In this document: positions 45,237 to 53,600 of the stretch, in pieces
Layout: each line of letters begins with the position of its first letter
Numbering within the stretch: the first letter of the stretch is position 1
Assembly (NCBI GenBank): GCA_030531505.1
Contig: JAUNNH010000003.1
Coordinates: 1 to 64,000, forward strand
Length of the DNA stretch: 64,000 nucleotides
Direction of reading: 5' to 3'
DNA from: Eubacteriales bacterium
Lineage (GTDB): Bacteria > Bacillota > Clostridia > Oscillospirales > Oscillospiraceae
Position numbers and translations under genes: made by a program
The notes under the pieces: model-generated
Told to the model about the DNA's origin: nothing
The model's input: the letters and a program-made list of their open reading frames with translations, nothing else
The model's database searches: none

Positions 45237-45284
45237 AGCATTCCCGTAATGCAAATTTAAACAGCATTTTATCTGCCGCACGCG

Positions 45285-45327
45285 AAAGATATCCGAACCG
45301 CGAAAGAGGTTCGGATATCTTTTTTTC
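45285..45327 (+). terminator. luxS terminator
   Basis: Perfect stem AAAGATATCCGAACC / GGTTCGGATATCTTT with an 8-nt loop, then a run of T. Confidence 0.93.
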
Positions 45328-45436
45328 GCTGCTGTTTCCGACGCCGATGACGAGGATTCCGGTTTCTCCGCATAACAAAAACCCTCCTGCAAATACTATC
45401 CGAGAAAACAGATAGAAATTCAGGAGGATCTTGCAT

Positions 45437-45613
45437 ATGAAAGCAACCGGAATCGTGCGGCGGATCGACGACCTGGGCCGGGTCGTGATCCCCAAGGAGA
45501 TCCGCCGCACCATGCGTATCCGCGAGGGTGACCCGTCACAGACGACATTGGAAACTTGGCAGAAATTCAGCTTTTCTATGTTGGATTTGGCCAAAAGGAT
45601 GGGTTGGGAATAG
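45437..45613 (+). pseudogene. Truncated SpoVT/AbrB-type gene
   Basis: AGGAGG and ATG at 45437 start MKATGIVRRIDDLGRVVIPK, and the match to SpoVT continues through IRRTMRIREGD. It then breaks at codon ~33. The remaining ~25 residues (PSQTTLETWQKF...) do not resemble the dimerisation or GAF domain of SpoVT (~180 residues). Another open frame runs through this junction: 45541-45687 encodes 48 residues starting DDIGNLAEIQLFYVGFGQ, perhaps the tail of a lost island gene. Together with the sharp base-composition change, this looks like the left edge of an inserted island. Confidence 0.7.
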
Positions 45614-45661
45614 TACATATTGACGGAAAACGGCTGTTTTACTGTGCATATTCGAGAGGGA

Positions 45662-46117
45662 TCAACGGCCCATGTGCTCCTCAATAAACCGATCGTACTG
45701 CCACTCCGGGCCATCAAACAGGATCTGAAGAAGCGCCTGCTGTAAATCGGATTTCTTCATTTTGGAGACATAGTCAATGACTGCGTTCTCCTCTTCTTCC
45801 CGCTCACGTTCTGCTGCCTCTTCGGCCTCGATGACCTCGTCGTGGTAATTCTCTGCCTCATCCGGGAATGCAGCAAAGTATAATGCGACCATGTGCTTGC
45901 AGACGATTCTTTTTCCTGCGGCATGTGGGCAGGTGCACTGAGATGTACGGGGGTGCTCCAGATTGATTCTGACTTGATAGACCATGCCATTGCTGCCGGA
46001 GACCCTTCCCTCAAATTGATCGTCGTCTGTCTGCTGACAAGTTTTTACATTGCCGCGTTCATAATACTCATACCCGCGCCATTGAGAAGCATAGCTGGCA
46101 AGATGAATGAGCGCCAT
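45662..46117 (-). CDS. SWIM zinc-finger protein
   Basis: 151 residues. Central SWIM motif C-x-C-P..C-x-H: QCTCPHAAGKRIVCKHMVAL (~60-79). The first ~55 residues resemble the usual SWIM-upstream YEYYERGNV..VSGSNGMVYQVRI fold. The C-terminus is Glu-rich, then helical. SWIM domains bind nucleic acid or proteins. It is alone at the left end of the island. Role in defence is not demonstrated. Confident on the domain only. Confidence 0.82.
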   Translation of the reverse strand: MALIHLASYASQWRGYEYYERGNVKTCQQTDDDQFEGRVSGSNGMVYQVRINLEHPRTSQCTCPHAAGKRIVCKHMVALYFAAFPDEAENYHDEVIEAEEAAEREREEEENAVIDYVSKMKKSDLQQALLQILFDGPEWQYDRFIEEHMGR

Positions 46118-46217
46118 ACGAACCCTCCTATCCGAAGCATTGTTCAGCGTAGCAAAATCAGTATACCATCTTGTACACAGTATGGCGATAAGTATTTTCG
46201 GAGTCTAATGGTATAGC

Positions 46218-46259
46218 TTGACATTTCGTTGTAAAAACTATATATTATTTACAACGAAA
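46218..46259 (+). promoter_or_regulatory. Promoter and inverted-repeat operator of the AbiE pair
   Basis: TTGACA (46218-46223), a 17-nt spacer, TATATT (46241-46246). TTTCGTTGTAAA (46224-46235) and TTTACAACGAAA (46248-46259) are exact inverted copies that begin right after the -35 and right after the -10. The arrangement matches autorepression known for AbiEi. Confidence 0.88.
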
Positions 46260-46271
46260 CGAGGTGGTTTC

Positions 46272-46892
46272 ATGGCACGCCCTGATATTCTGAACCAGGT
46301 CAAAGTTCGAATTGGAAATGCTTCCCCCGGAGATATCTTCATTCCGGCGGATTTCTCTGATCTGGCGGAAGCGCGGAAAATCACCATGTGCCTGAGCCGG
46401 CTACATGAGGATGGGACACTGGAAAAAGTAAAACGCGGCGTCTATATGAAGCCGCGCTACAGTCAGTTGTTGAATCGGTCTGTTCCCCCGAGGGAGGACG
46501 CCGTGGCGAAAGCGATCGCAAGAAACTATGGATGGACTATCGTCCCCTGCGGCGATACGGCGCTGAACATGCTGGGGCTTTCGACTCAGATCCCGGCGGT
46601 CTGGCTCTATGTGAGCGATGGCCCGTACAAGACCTACGAGACAGACGGAGTTAAGTTTCAATTCAAGCACACCGACCGGAAAAACGAGCTCATCGGCGTG
46701 TCAGGGACGACCGCCTTGATCATTCAGGCACTTCGTGCGTTGGGAAAGGAACGCATTGATTCGCAGACCATTTCTTTTCTGTCCAGCAGATTGGATGCGA
46801 AAGAAAAACGGCAGATCCTGCAGGAGAGTCGCTATGTTACTGCGTGGATCTATGAAGCAATCAAGGAGATTTGCGGAGGTTCAGAAGCATGA
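46272..46892 (+). CDS. AbiEi-type antitoxin (DUF6088)
   Basis: 206 residues. Winged helix-turn-helix at the N-terminus (PGDIFIPADFSDLAEARKITMCLSRL..GTLEKVKRGVYMKP) and the larger AbiEi C-terminal part. It is the antitoxin/repressor of a type IV toxin-antitoxin pair and sits directly upstream of the AbiEii gene with a 4-nt overlap. ATG at 46272 follows GAGGTGG. Promoter palindromes agree with AbiEi autorepression. Lower GC than core genes. Confidence 0.88.
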   Translation: MARPDILNQVKVRIGNASPGDIFIPADFSDLAEARKITMCLSRLHEDGTLEKVKRGVYMKPRYSQLLNRSVPPREDAVAKAIARNYGWTIVPCGDTALNMLGLSTQIPAVWLYVSDGPYKTYETDGVKFQFKHTDRKNELIGVSGTTALIIQALRALGKERIDSQTISFLSSRLDAKEKRQILQESRYVTAWIYEAIKEICGGSEA

Positions 46893-47884
46893 GACGAGTT
46901 GCCAATTTGAGTGGCACCGAGCGCGAGGAGTTGTTCCTGGTCACAGCCAGAGAAAGGGCTCTGCCGGAGGCTGTGATCGAAAAGGACTTCTGGGTCTGCT
47001 GGACGTTGGATTACCTGTTTCATGATTCGCCATGGAAGGAATACCTGGCCTTTAAGGGCGGCACCAGTCTGTCCAAGTGCTTTGATCTGATCCACCGCTT
47101 TTCCGAGGACATTGACCTAATCCTTGACTGGCGGCTGGTGGGCTGTGGGAAGGACGAGCCTTGGGCTGAGCGCAGTAAGAATCAGCAGGACAAGTATAAC
47201 AAAGCGGTCAACGCCCGGACGGAAGTCTTTCTCGCGGAAGAGTTTGCTCCCAAGTTGGAGGAGAATTTCCGCTCGCTGCTGAATGACAATTTTCAGATCT
47301 GCATTGACCCAGCCGATCCGCAGACGGTTTGCTTTGCCTACCCGCGTCTGTTTTCGGAGGGCGCCATTCTCCCGATTATCCGGCTGGAGATCGGTGCACT
47401 GGCCGCCTGGACGCCGACACAGAAGGCCACGATTACGCCCTTTGCCGCCGAGCAGTATCCACAGGTGTTTGAGCAGTCCAGCACCACGCTTCGCACAGTG
47501 TCTCCGGAGCGCACCTTCTGGGAAAAGGTCACGATCCTTCACAAGGAGGCCTTTCGCACCAACGGCAAGATCCCGCCCCGTTACTCCCGGCATTATTATG
47601 ATCTGTGGTGCATGGCGCAGAGCCCGGTGAAGGACGCTGCTTTTCAAGATCTGGATTTGCTGCGGCAGGTGGTTGCCTTCAAAGATCGCTTCTATCCAGC
47701 CGGCTCTGCCCACTACGAACTGGCTAAGCCTGGCACCATGCGGCTTATGCCGCCAGAGGATTGCCTCCCCGCCCTGAAAGGGGACTATGAGCACATGAAG
47801 AACATGATCTTCGGCAAGAAGCCGGAGTTTGAAGAAGTTCTCAATACTATCGGCAAGATCAGCGCAGAAATCAACCGTCTCTAA
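46889..47884 (+). CDS. AbiEii/AbiGii-type nucleotidyltransferase toxin
   Basis: 331 residues of the nucleotidyltransferase toxin family. Core motif GGTSLSKCFDLIHRFSEDIDLIL (~58-80) carries the G-S and D-x-D pattern. PPRYSRHYYDLWCM (~230) is the conserved C-terminal motif. AbiEii-type toxins modify tRNA or other RNA with nucleotides, causing growth arrest after phage infection. ATG 46889 overlaps the antitoxin stop, with GCGGAGGT upstream. The following helicase gene is 42 nt away and may be cotranscribed. Confidence 0.9.
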   Translation: MRRVANLSGTEREELFLVTARERALPEAVIEKDFWVCWTLDYLFHDSPWKEYLAFKGGTSLSKCFDLIHRFSEDIDLILDWRLVGCGKDEPWAERSKNQQDKYNKAVNARTEVFLAEEFAPKLEENFRSLLNDNFQICIDPADPQTVCFAYPRLFSEGAILPIIRLEIGALAAWTPTQKATITPFAAEQYPQVFEQSSTTLRTVSPERTFWEKVTILHKEAFRTNGKIPPRYSRHYYDLWCMAQSPVKDAAFQDLDLLRQVVAFKDRFYPAGSAHYELAKPGTMRLMPPEDCLPALKGDYEHMKNMIFGKKPEFEEVLNTIGKISAEINRL

Positions 47885-47926
47885 GTGGGCCCATGCTAAT
47901 CTCGACGATCGGTGGTGATAGAATCA

Positions 47927-50359
47927 ATGGCCTTTCAGGATGCGGCAGTTGAAAGCGCACAGTTATATTATAAATATTTGGAAGAGAATGGCGGCGGCCT
48001 GATTACATATCGGGTGACCCAAATTACTCCGGACAAGAATTCTTTCAAGAAAAACGAATACTGGCTTCAATTGGATCAAAAGCCAAAAAATACTGACAGT
48101 TTGATGATTCGGATCCAAAACTTTGTGTACAGCAACGAGCAGATCAAACCAGTCGTTTATAACAGCCATAACCGGATACTCAAGGTGAGTTTAAATGACA
48201 GTACAAAAGGGGTTTTCGACCGGTGTCATCCGGAAGATGTTATCGTTTTTTCTGATCTGAAGTTTCTGGTACGGCGGGTGGAGGCATGGTATAAGCGCTT
48301 TGGCGGTCGCATTGCGCTGCCTGGCGGCACCGAAAAGATGGAAGCTGCTGACTGCAGCATGCTCTCAAAGGAGCCATCTGCGGATCAGACACGCGCCATA
48401 CAAAAATCCCTGTCCGAACCGTTCACCTATGTATGGGGAGCCCCCGGAACCGGTAAAACACAGTTCGTCCTGGCAAGAGCCGTGCTCTCCTATATTCAGG
48501 CGGGAAAGAAGATCCTCGTTACAGCACCGACAAACAACGCTGTCGAGCAAACACTGTATGGTATTCTCCCCGTTTTGGAAGAGGCCGGATTAGACTATAA
48601 CAAGCTTGTGATCCGCCTTGGAACTGCCAATACTGATTTCCTGGCCAAATATCCCGGGGTATGCGAAGATACCGGGTACAGTAAGGCTATCTCTGAAATC
48701 ATGGATTCTCTTTCCACTTTACAGCTCTCCATGGAAGAAACTACAAAAGCAGAACAATTGTATCAGGAGTATATTGCTTTTCAGCGCCGGAAAGCTTCTT
48801 TCGTTGATGTTGTAGAGTCGTTAAGACCGCTGATATCTCATGTTTCAGAGGCCGGTTCCCGTTTTTCAGATGCTCAATCATCTGTAGATGAGATTCTTCC
48901 TGTTATTGCAGATAATGAGGCTGCACAAAAAGAATGCAGAAGCAGTTTTGAGTTTTACAATCGACAGGCGCAGGATCTGCTGAAAAGGCTTCATAATCCT
49001 ATCTATGCCGTCCTTTCCTGGTTCAACAAAGAGGAAGAACAGAAAAAGATCGATACGGCATTGGAAAAAGCCCGCTACTATGAGGAAAAGCTTGCTCGAT
49101 TGCAATCGGAGCTCGACAGGCTGAATGAGGAAGCAGATCACCGTCAGACAATCCTTACAGAGGCCAGATCTGCCTTTGAAAAGCTGGCGCTTGATGCATA
49201 TCAGATAACGGAGTCCTATGAAGAATTATCCACTGCAGCAAAGACGATTCGCCCGGAAGACACAGCAGCTTCTCTCCAAAAGCTTACGGCAGCTTGTGAA
49301 AAAGGACTGAGTTCGTTTGATTCGGAAAGCCGGAAGTATGCGTCTGTGAGCGGTCGTGACAGCGCTTCTTTTGAAGCGGAACGAAACCAGATTCATCAGC
49401 AGATCCAATTGCTTGAGCAGAGGAAGGCAGAGTTGGAACAGGCAGATCCCAGCAAGCGGATGGAAGAATGCCTTGTCATTGCTTGTACAATCGATCTTTG
49501 CCTGAACAGGCTCCCAGTTTCAAAAGAAAACCACTTCGCCCATGTCTTTCTTGATGAAGCCGGCTATAGCTCTCTTATTAAAGCGGTAACGTTGACTGCC
49601 TATGGAAACAAAGTCACATTTTTGGGCGATCACATGCAGCTTCCTCCCGTTTGTGAAGCAGATGATCAGGAGATGAAAAGCGACAATTATCGCCTTCTTG
49701 CTCTCTGGGCCCAGTCAGCGTTATTCACAGAAGCTGTTTTCTTCGATTCACCCGAAAAACTGTGCAAGGATTATTTGAATAAGGCACCGATTCCGTTCCG
49801 AATGATGAAAAAGTATAATCTGGTCAATTCCTATCGCTTCGGAGAAGCGCTGGCCCGAGTTTTGGCTGACGATGTATACGACCGCAGCTTCCGGGGAAAT
49901 GACGGGAAAAACACGCGGATTTATTATGTCGATGCGCCAAAACGTCCAGAGCAAAAGAAACGCGTCAGCCAGGCGGAATGTGATGCCATCGAGGAACTGC
50001 TGCGCAATTATCGAGGCCTGCGCGAATCTTCCGGTATAATCGCGCCATACAGGAACCAAGTCGAGCTTCTCAAACAGATGGCAAGGCGGAACCGCTTCCC
50101 GTTTGATAGTGTTGTTACCGTACACCAGTCCCAGGGAAGAGAGTGGGACAATGTTTTCCTAAGCGTTACAGATACCACCGATAAATTCTTTACAAACTCT
50201 CTGAGTTCCGTAAGCGACGGAAAAAAAGTGATCAACACCGCAGTGAGCCGAGCAAAGAAGAATCTTATAATCGTTTGTGATTATAAGTACTGGATTGCTC
50301 AGAAAAGCCAGCTGATCGGGAAACTGCTGGCCGTAGCACAACGCTTGGATGCAGAATAA
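47927..50359 (+). CDS. SF1 (UPF1/DNA2-type) helicase with coiled-coil insertion
   Basis: 810 residues. Helicase motifs in order: I GAPGTGKTQF (~170), Ib/Ic VTAPTNNAVEQ, II VFLDEAGYSS (~540), III GDHMQLPPV (~565), V VHQSQGREWDNV (~730), VI NTAVSRAKKN (~770). Between motifs Ia and II is a ~250-residue coiled coil (~270-525) typical of some COG1112 proteins. Residues 1-150 form an extra N-terminal domain of unknown type. It lies 42 nt after the AbiEii gene. Start ATG 47927 is chosen; GTG at 47912 is an alternative. COG1112-like helicases occur in several anti-phage systems. Confidence 0.88.
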   Translation: MAFQDAAVESAQLYYKYLEENGGGLITYRVTQITPDKNSFKKNEYWLQLDQKPKNTDSLMIRIQNFVYSNEQIKPVVYNSHNRILKVSLNDSTKGVFDRCHPEDVIVFSDLKFLVRRVEAWYKRFGGRIALPGGTEKMEAADCSMLSKEPSADQTRAIQKSLSEPFTYVWGAPGTGKTQFVLARAVLSYIQAGKKILVTAPTNNAVEQTLYGILPVLEEAGLDYNKLVIRLGTANTDFLAKYPGVCEDTGYSKAISEIMDSLSTLQLSMEETTKAEQLYQEYIAFQRRKASFVDVVESLRPLISHVSEAGSRFSDAQSSVDEILPVIADNEAAQKECRSSFEFYNRQAQDLLKRLHNPIYAVLSWFNKEEEQKKIDTALEKARYYEEKLARLQSELDRLNEEADHRQTILTEARSAFEKLALDAYQITESYEELSTAAKTIRPEDTAASLQKLTAACEKGLSSFDSESRKYASVSGRDSASFEAERNQIHQQIQLLEQRKAELEQADPSKRMEECLVIACTIDLCLNRLPVSKENHFAHVFLDEAGYSSLIKAVTLTAYGNKVTFLGDHMQLPPVCEADDQEMKSDNYRLLALWAQSALFTEAVFFDSPEKLCKDYLNKAPIPFRMMKKYNLVNSYRFGEALARVLADDVYDRSFRGNDGKNTRIYYVDAPKRPEQKKRVSQAECDAIEELLRNYRGLRESSGIIAPYRNQVELLKQMARRNRFPFDSVVTVHQSQGREWDNVFLSVTDTTDKFFTNSLSSVSDGKKVINTAVSRAKKNLIIVCDYKYWIAQKSQLIGKLLAVAQRLDAE

Positions 50360-50630
50360 AAAACATTCCCCAAAAGCGACACGGTTGTTTCGGCTGTGTG
50401 TGATAGAATAAGCAAAACTAATGACTTTCCCTTCTCGCGAAAAACGGGTAGAGGCGGTGTCTGGCCACGTCCTCCTACGGTTCGTACGCTCTTCTGCATG
50501 CGGCGTATCGGCCACTCGTGGTCTCTGGTTCCTCTACGCGACAGGCAACTCTACCTATGTCTAACTGTCATTCAGCTGAGACCATAGTGTACCTTCACCA
50601 CCGAGTTGTCGCCCATGCACGGCGCGTCAG
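50360..50630. other. Noncoding gap between convergent helicase genes
   Basis: No supported gene. TGGTCTC (~50518) and GAGACCA (~50578) are inverted copies ~50 nt apart and could close a structured RNA. Nothing else was identified. Confidence 0.4.
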
Positions 50631-50666
50631 AAAACCCACCCTGCTGAAATTGGCAGGGTGGGTTTT
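50631..50666. terminator. Bidirectional terminator between the two helicase operons
   Basis: Perfect stem AAAACCCACCCTGC / GCAGGGTGGGTTTT with an 8-nt loop. Confidence 0.88.
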
Positions 50667-50688
50667 CATTCAACAACAGGTGCTAAAG

Positions 50689-53600
50689 CTAAGGTTCACT
50701 TTGATTCATTTCATGTTCAATCTTTCGTACTGCATATGGTTTAGCATATTTAAGATACGCATCACTTACATAAATCGTCTTGCCATCGCAGGGTTCAACC
50801 CACATGGCAGGATAAACAACAATTTTCTTCTCCCCTTTTGTATTTTTTGAAGATATATCGTTATCTGATGCATAAATCGGGCAATTCGATTCTTCTAAAA
50901 TGCGACTAAGAGGAAAAAGCATTTCCTTCTGGCGATAAATGGGAATAGGAGGGGCAACAACTCCATCTCGCCCCCACTTCAGAAGTTGTAACGCAGCAAA
51001 ACGGTCGAGTAAACCATGTACATATTGGTTTCTGTAATGCTTCAGGCACTTATGACAGGCATTTTCACAGTCACAGCTTTTTAGGATGTCCTCAACACCA
51101 ATCAACAGGGTTTGAATCTCTTCCGCCACTCGAACTGAATAACCTGCGCCGCTGGAAAGACTATCATATAGGTATACATCCAGGAAAACACCTGAAGCAT
51201 TGCTCCTCAAACGATAGCCGGTGACGAGCTCTGTAAATTCGATATCTAGCTCTTTACTTGCTGTAAGACGCAATGCCTCAGCGAAGGATTGAGCCGCGCG
51301 ACTTAACCAGGGATTATCCTTTCGATGTGTATCAATAACACGATCATCCAAGGCGAACTCAAGAACAAGCATATCAGTAACAAAATCATAGCCTAAGTTG
51401 ATGTTGATCGCGTTGCTATGTTTACATGGGCCTCTTAGATACTTACTCCTATAAGGGCGACGGATATTCTCCAACGCAGAGCCATCATCCCCTGGAAAAG
51501 CGGCGCCGCAGTCTTTGCAAACCATAAAACCGTGGTCCTCGCTGCCTTTATTCATCATAATGATCCGCTGGTTTTTCCGAGATGCAATACGAACATGCTT
51601 CCATCCGGGCACCGATTGCATTTCCTCTGCATCGGGGAGTGTGGAATACAGCGGTTGCTGCACTGCCGTATACTCTTCCGAAAGCTGAACTTCAGGAATT
51701 GCCTCCCCGTCTCTTGGTGCAAATCCCCAAGGGCGAAGCATTTGACGTGAATACGTCAGTTTCACATTACCACAGAAGGGGCAGACATCAACGTGATCTT
51801 CATCTAACCCAAACCATCCACACTCCGTACAGGTTTGTATGTCTTTCAGATAGTTACGATCATCAACAAATGCGCGAGCTGGTGATGCAGCACGACCGCT
51901 TCTGCGCTCACTGCCCGGGTAGTAAAAGCCACCTATCTGATAAGTACGCTTATCAACAACGATCGCACGCCCTGGGGCATATTCCCCAATTGCGACATCG
52001 AGCCCCCTCTCTACCTGATAATCCAGCTTCCCCTCGTTGTTTGATATATATGTGCTTACAACATTTTTGGGGAATGAATAGGTTGGAATTATGCCCTCCT
52101 CATATAGGGAATCCAATAGGGATTTGGCATCCTCGGCAATACTACCACTGTCCATGACACCATAGAGTTCAGGATGTGTATCACGTTTCTGCTTAAGCTG
52201 CTTCAGAGCAAGGATCAGTTCTTCTTTCCACAAAACGACATCAAAATCGTCAGTAGTATTCGGAATAAGAACACTACTCTTTATTGATTTAATCTCTTCA
52301 ATGAATTTGAAGAATCCCGCGAGACGGTCATCAAGAAATACTGCAGCAGGAATCCTATCCATGCTATCAGAACACCTCTTTAGGTACTCCTGAAGCAGAA
52401 CCATACTCAAGTGTCTCTGAATCAGTTTTTCACTTTCAATATCGATCCACGGTTTCCTTGGGTCACCACGAAACATAGGAACAGGATCTGTAAAATACAA
52501 TGTGTCATGTGGCCCGTCCTCGCAGAATGTCACGATGGTAGAGAGACTTGAACCTCGTCTACCTGCACGGCCAGCTCTTTGCTGATAGTTTTCACGCATC
52601 GGCGGAATATTACGCAGGCCGACAGCAACCAAGGAACCAATATCTATACCGACTTCCATGGTTGTAGTGCTGCTCAAGATGTCTACTGGAGTTTCATCTT
52701 TCTGGATTAAATCCTGGAAGCGCAGTTCGTACTCCTCTGTTTTAGACCACAAATTATCCCTCTGATCCTTGTGAGACAGCTGTGCCGTATGTTCTTCTGT
52801 GTCAATAACGCGAATTCTATCCCCCAGCAGTGCTTCCTCAATTGGCCTTCTCCAGAAATCTAGAGAATTGAATTCATCTGCTGTCATGATGTGAATCTTG
52901 TCTGATCCACAGCTTGGGCATCTCCCATGGAAGAGAAACGGAGTCAATTCGGAGCATTGATCACAACGATACCATGCATGCGAAGGATCAAACCGTGGCT
53001 TGATTCGCGACAAATCCACATAGAGCTTTCCGTTATCAGGCTGAGCAGTATCCAAAAAAACAGAGCGCAAGACATCTTTCCAGATGTCCATTTCCTGGGA
53101 TCGGTCATTCCAGCCGCAGATGTCTTTCATATTTTTGGAAAAGGACCAGTTCCTGTCCAGCCCATAACCACTATAGTTTGCTCGAACATCTTGGCGTACC
53201 AGGTCAGAAATAGTCTGACCCAAGGCGACCGCGGAATCCATGATGTTAATAATCCAGGCATTGAAAAACGAGAGGCATTCTTCTTCCGATACCTCGACAC
53301 CTCGTTCTTCAAGCATATCAACAGCATCAAGCAAGGCACTGTCTGTCGGTTCAATCCAAGAAACGGCGGAGTCGATTAATGTATTGTACCCTCCGCAGAA
53401 CAACCGAAGCAGATGCTTTTGCATTTGGATAGGAGCATTTGCTATTCCAAACCGCGGCTCGTATTCCCGGCCCCTTCTCTTGCTTCTCTCATAACTTCCA
53501 AGGGCTGTCTGACAGTCTTCTGCAAACTTTCTTCTTTCCGGTTCATGGAATATTTTAACATGGTTGATAGCCGCAGCAAGGCAAAAATAATCATACAGAT

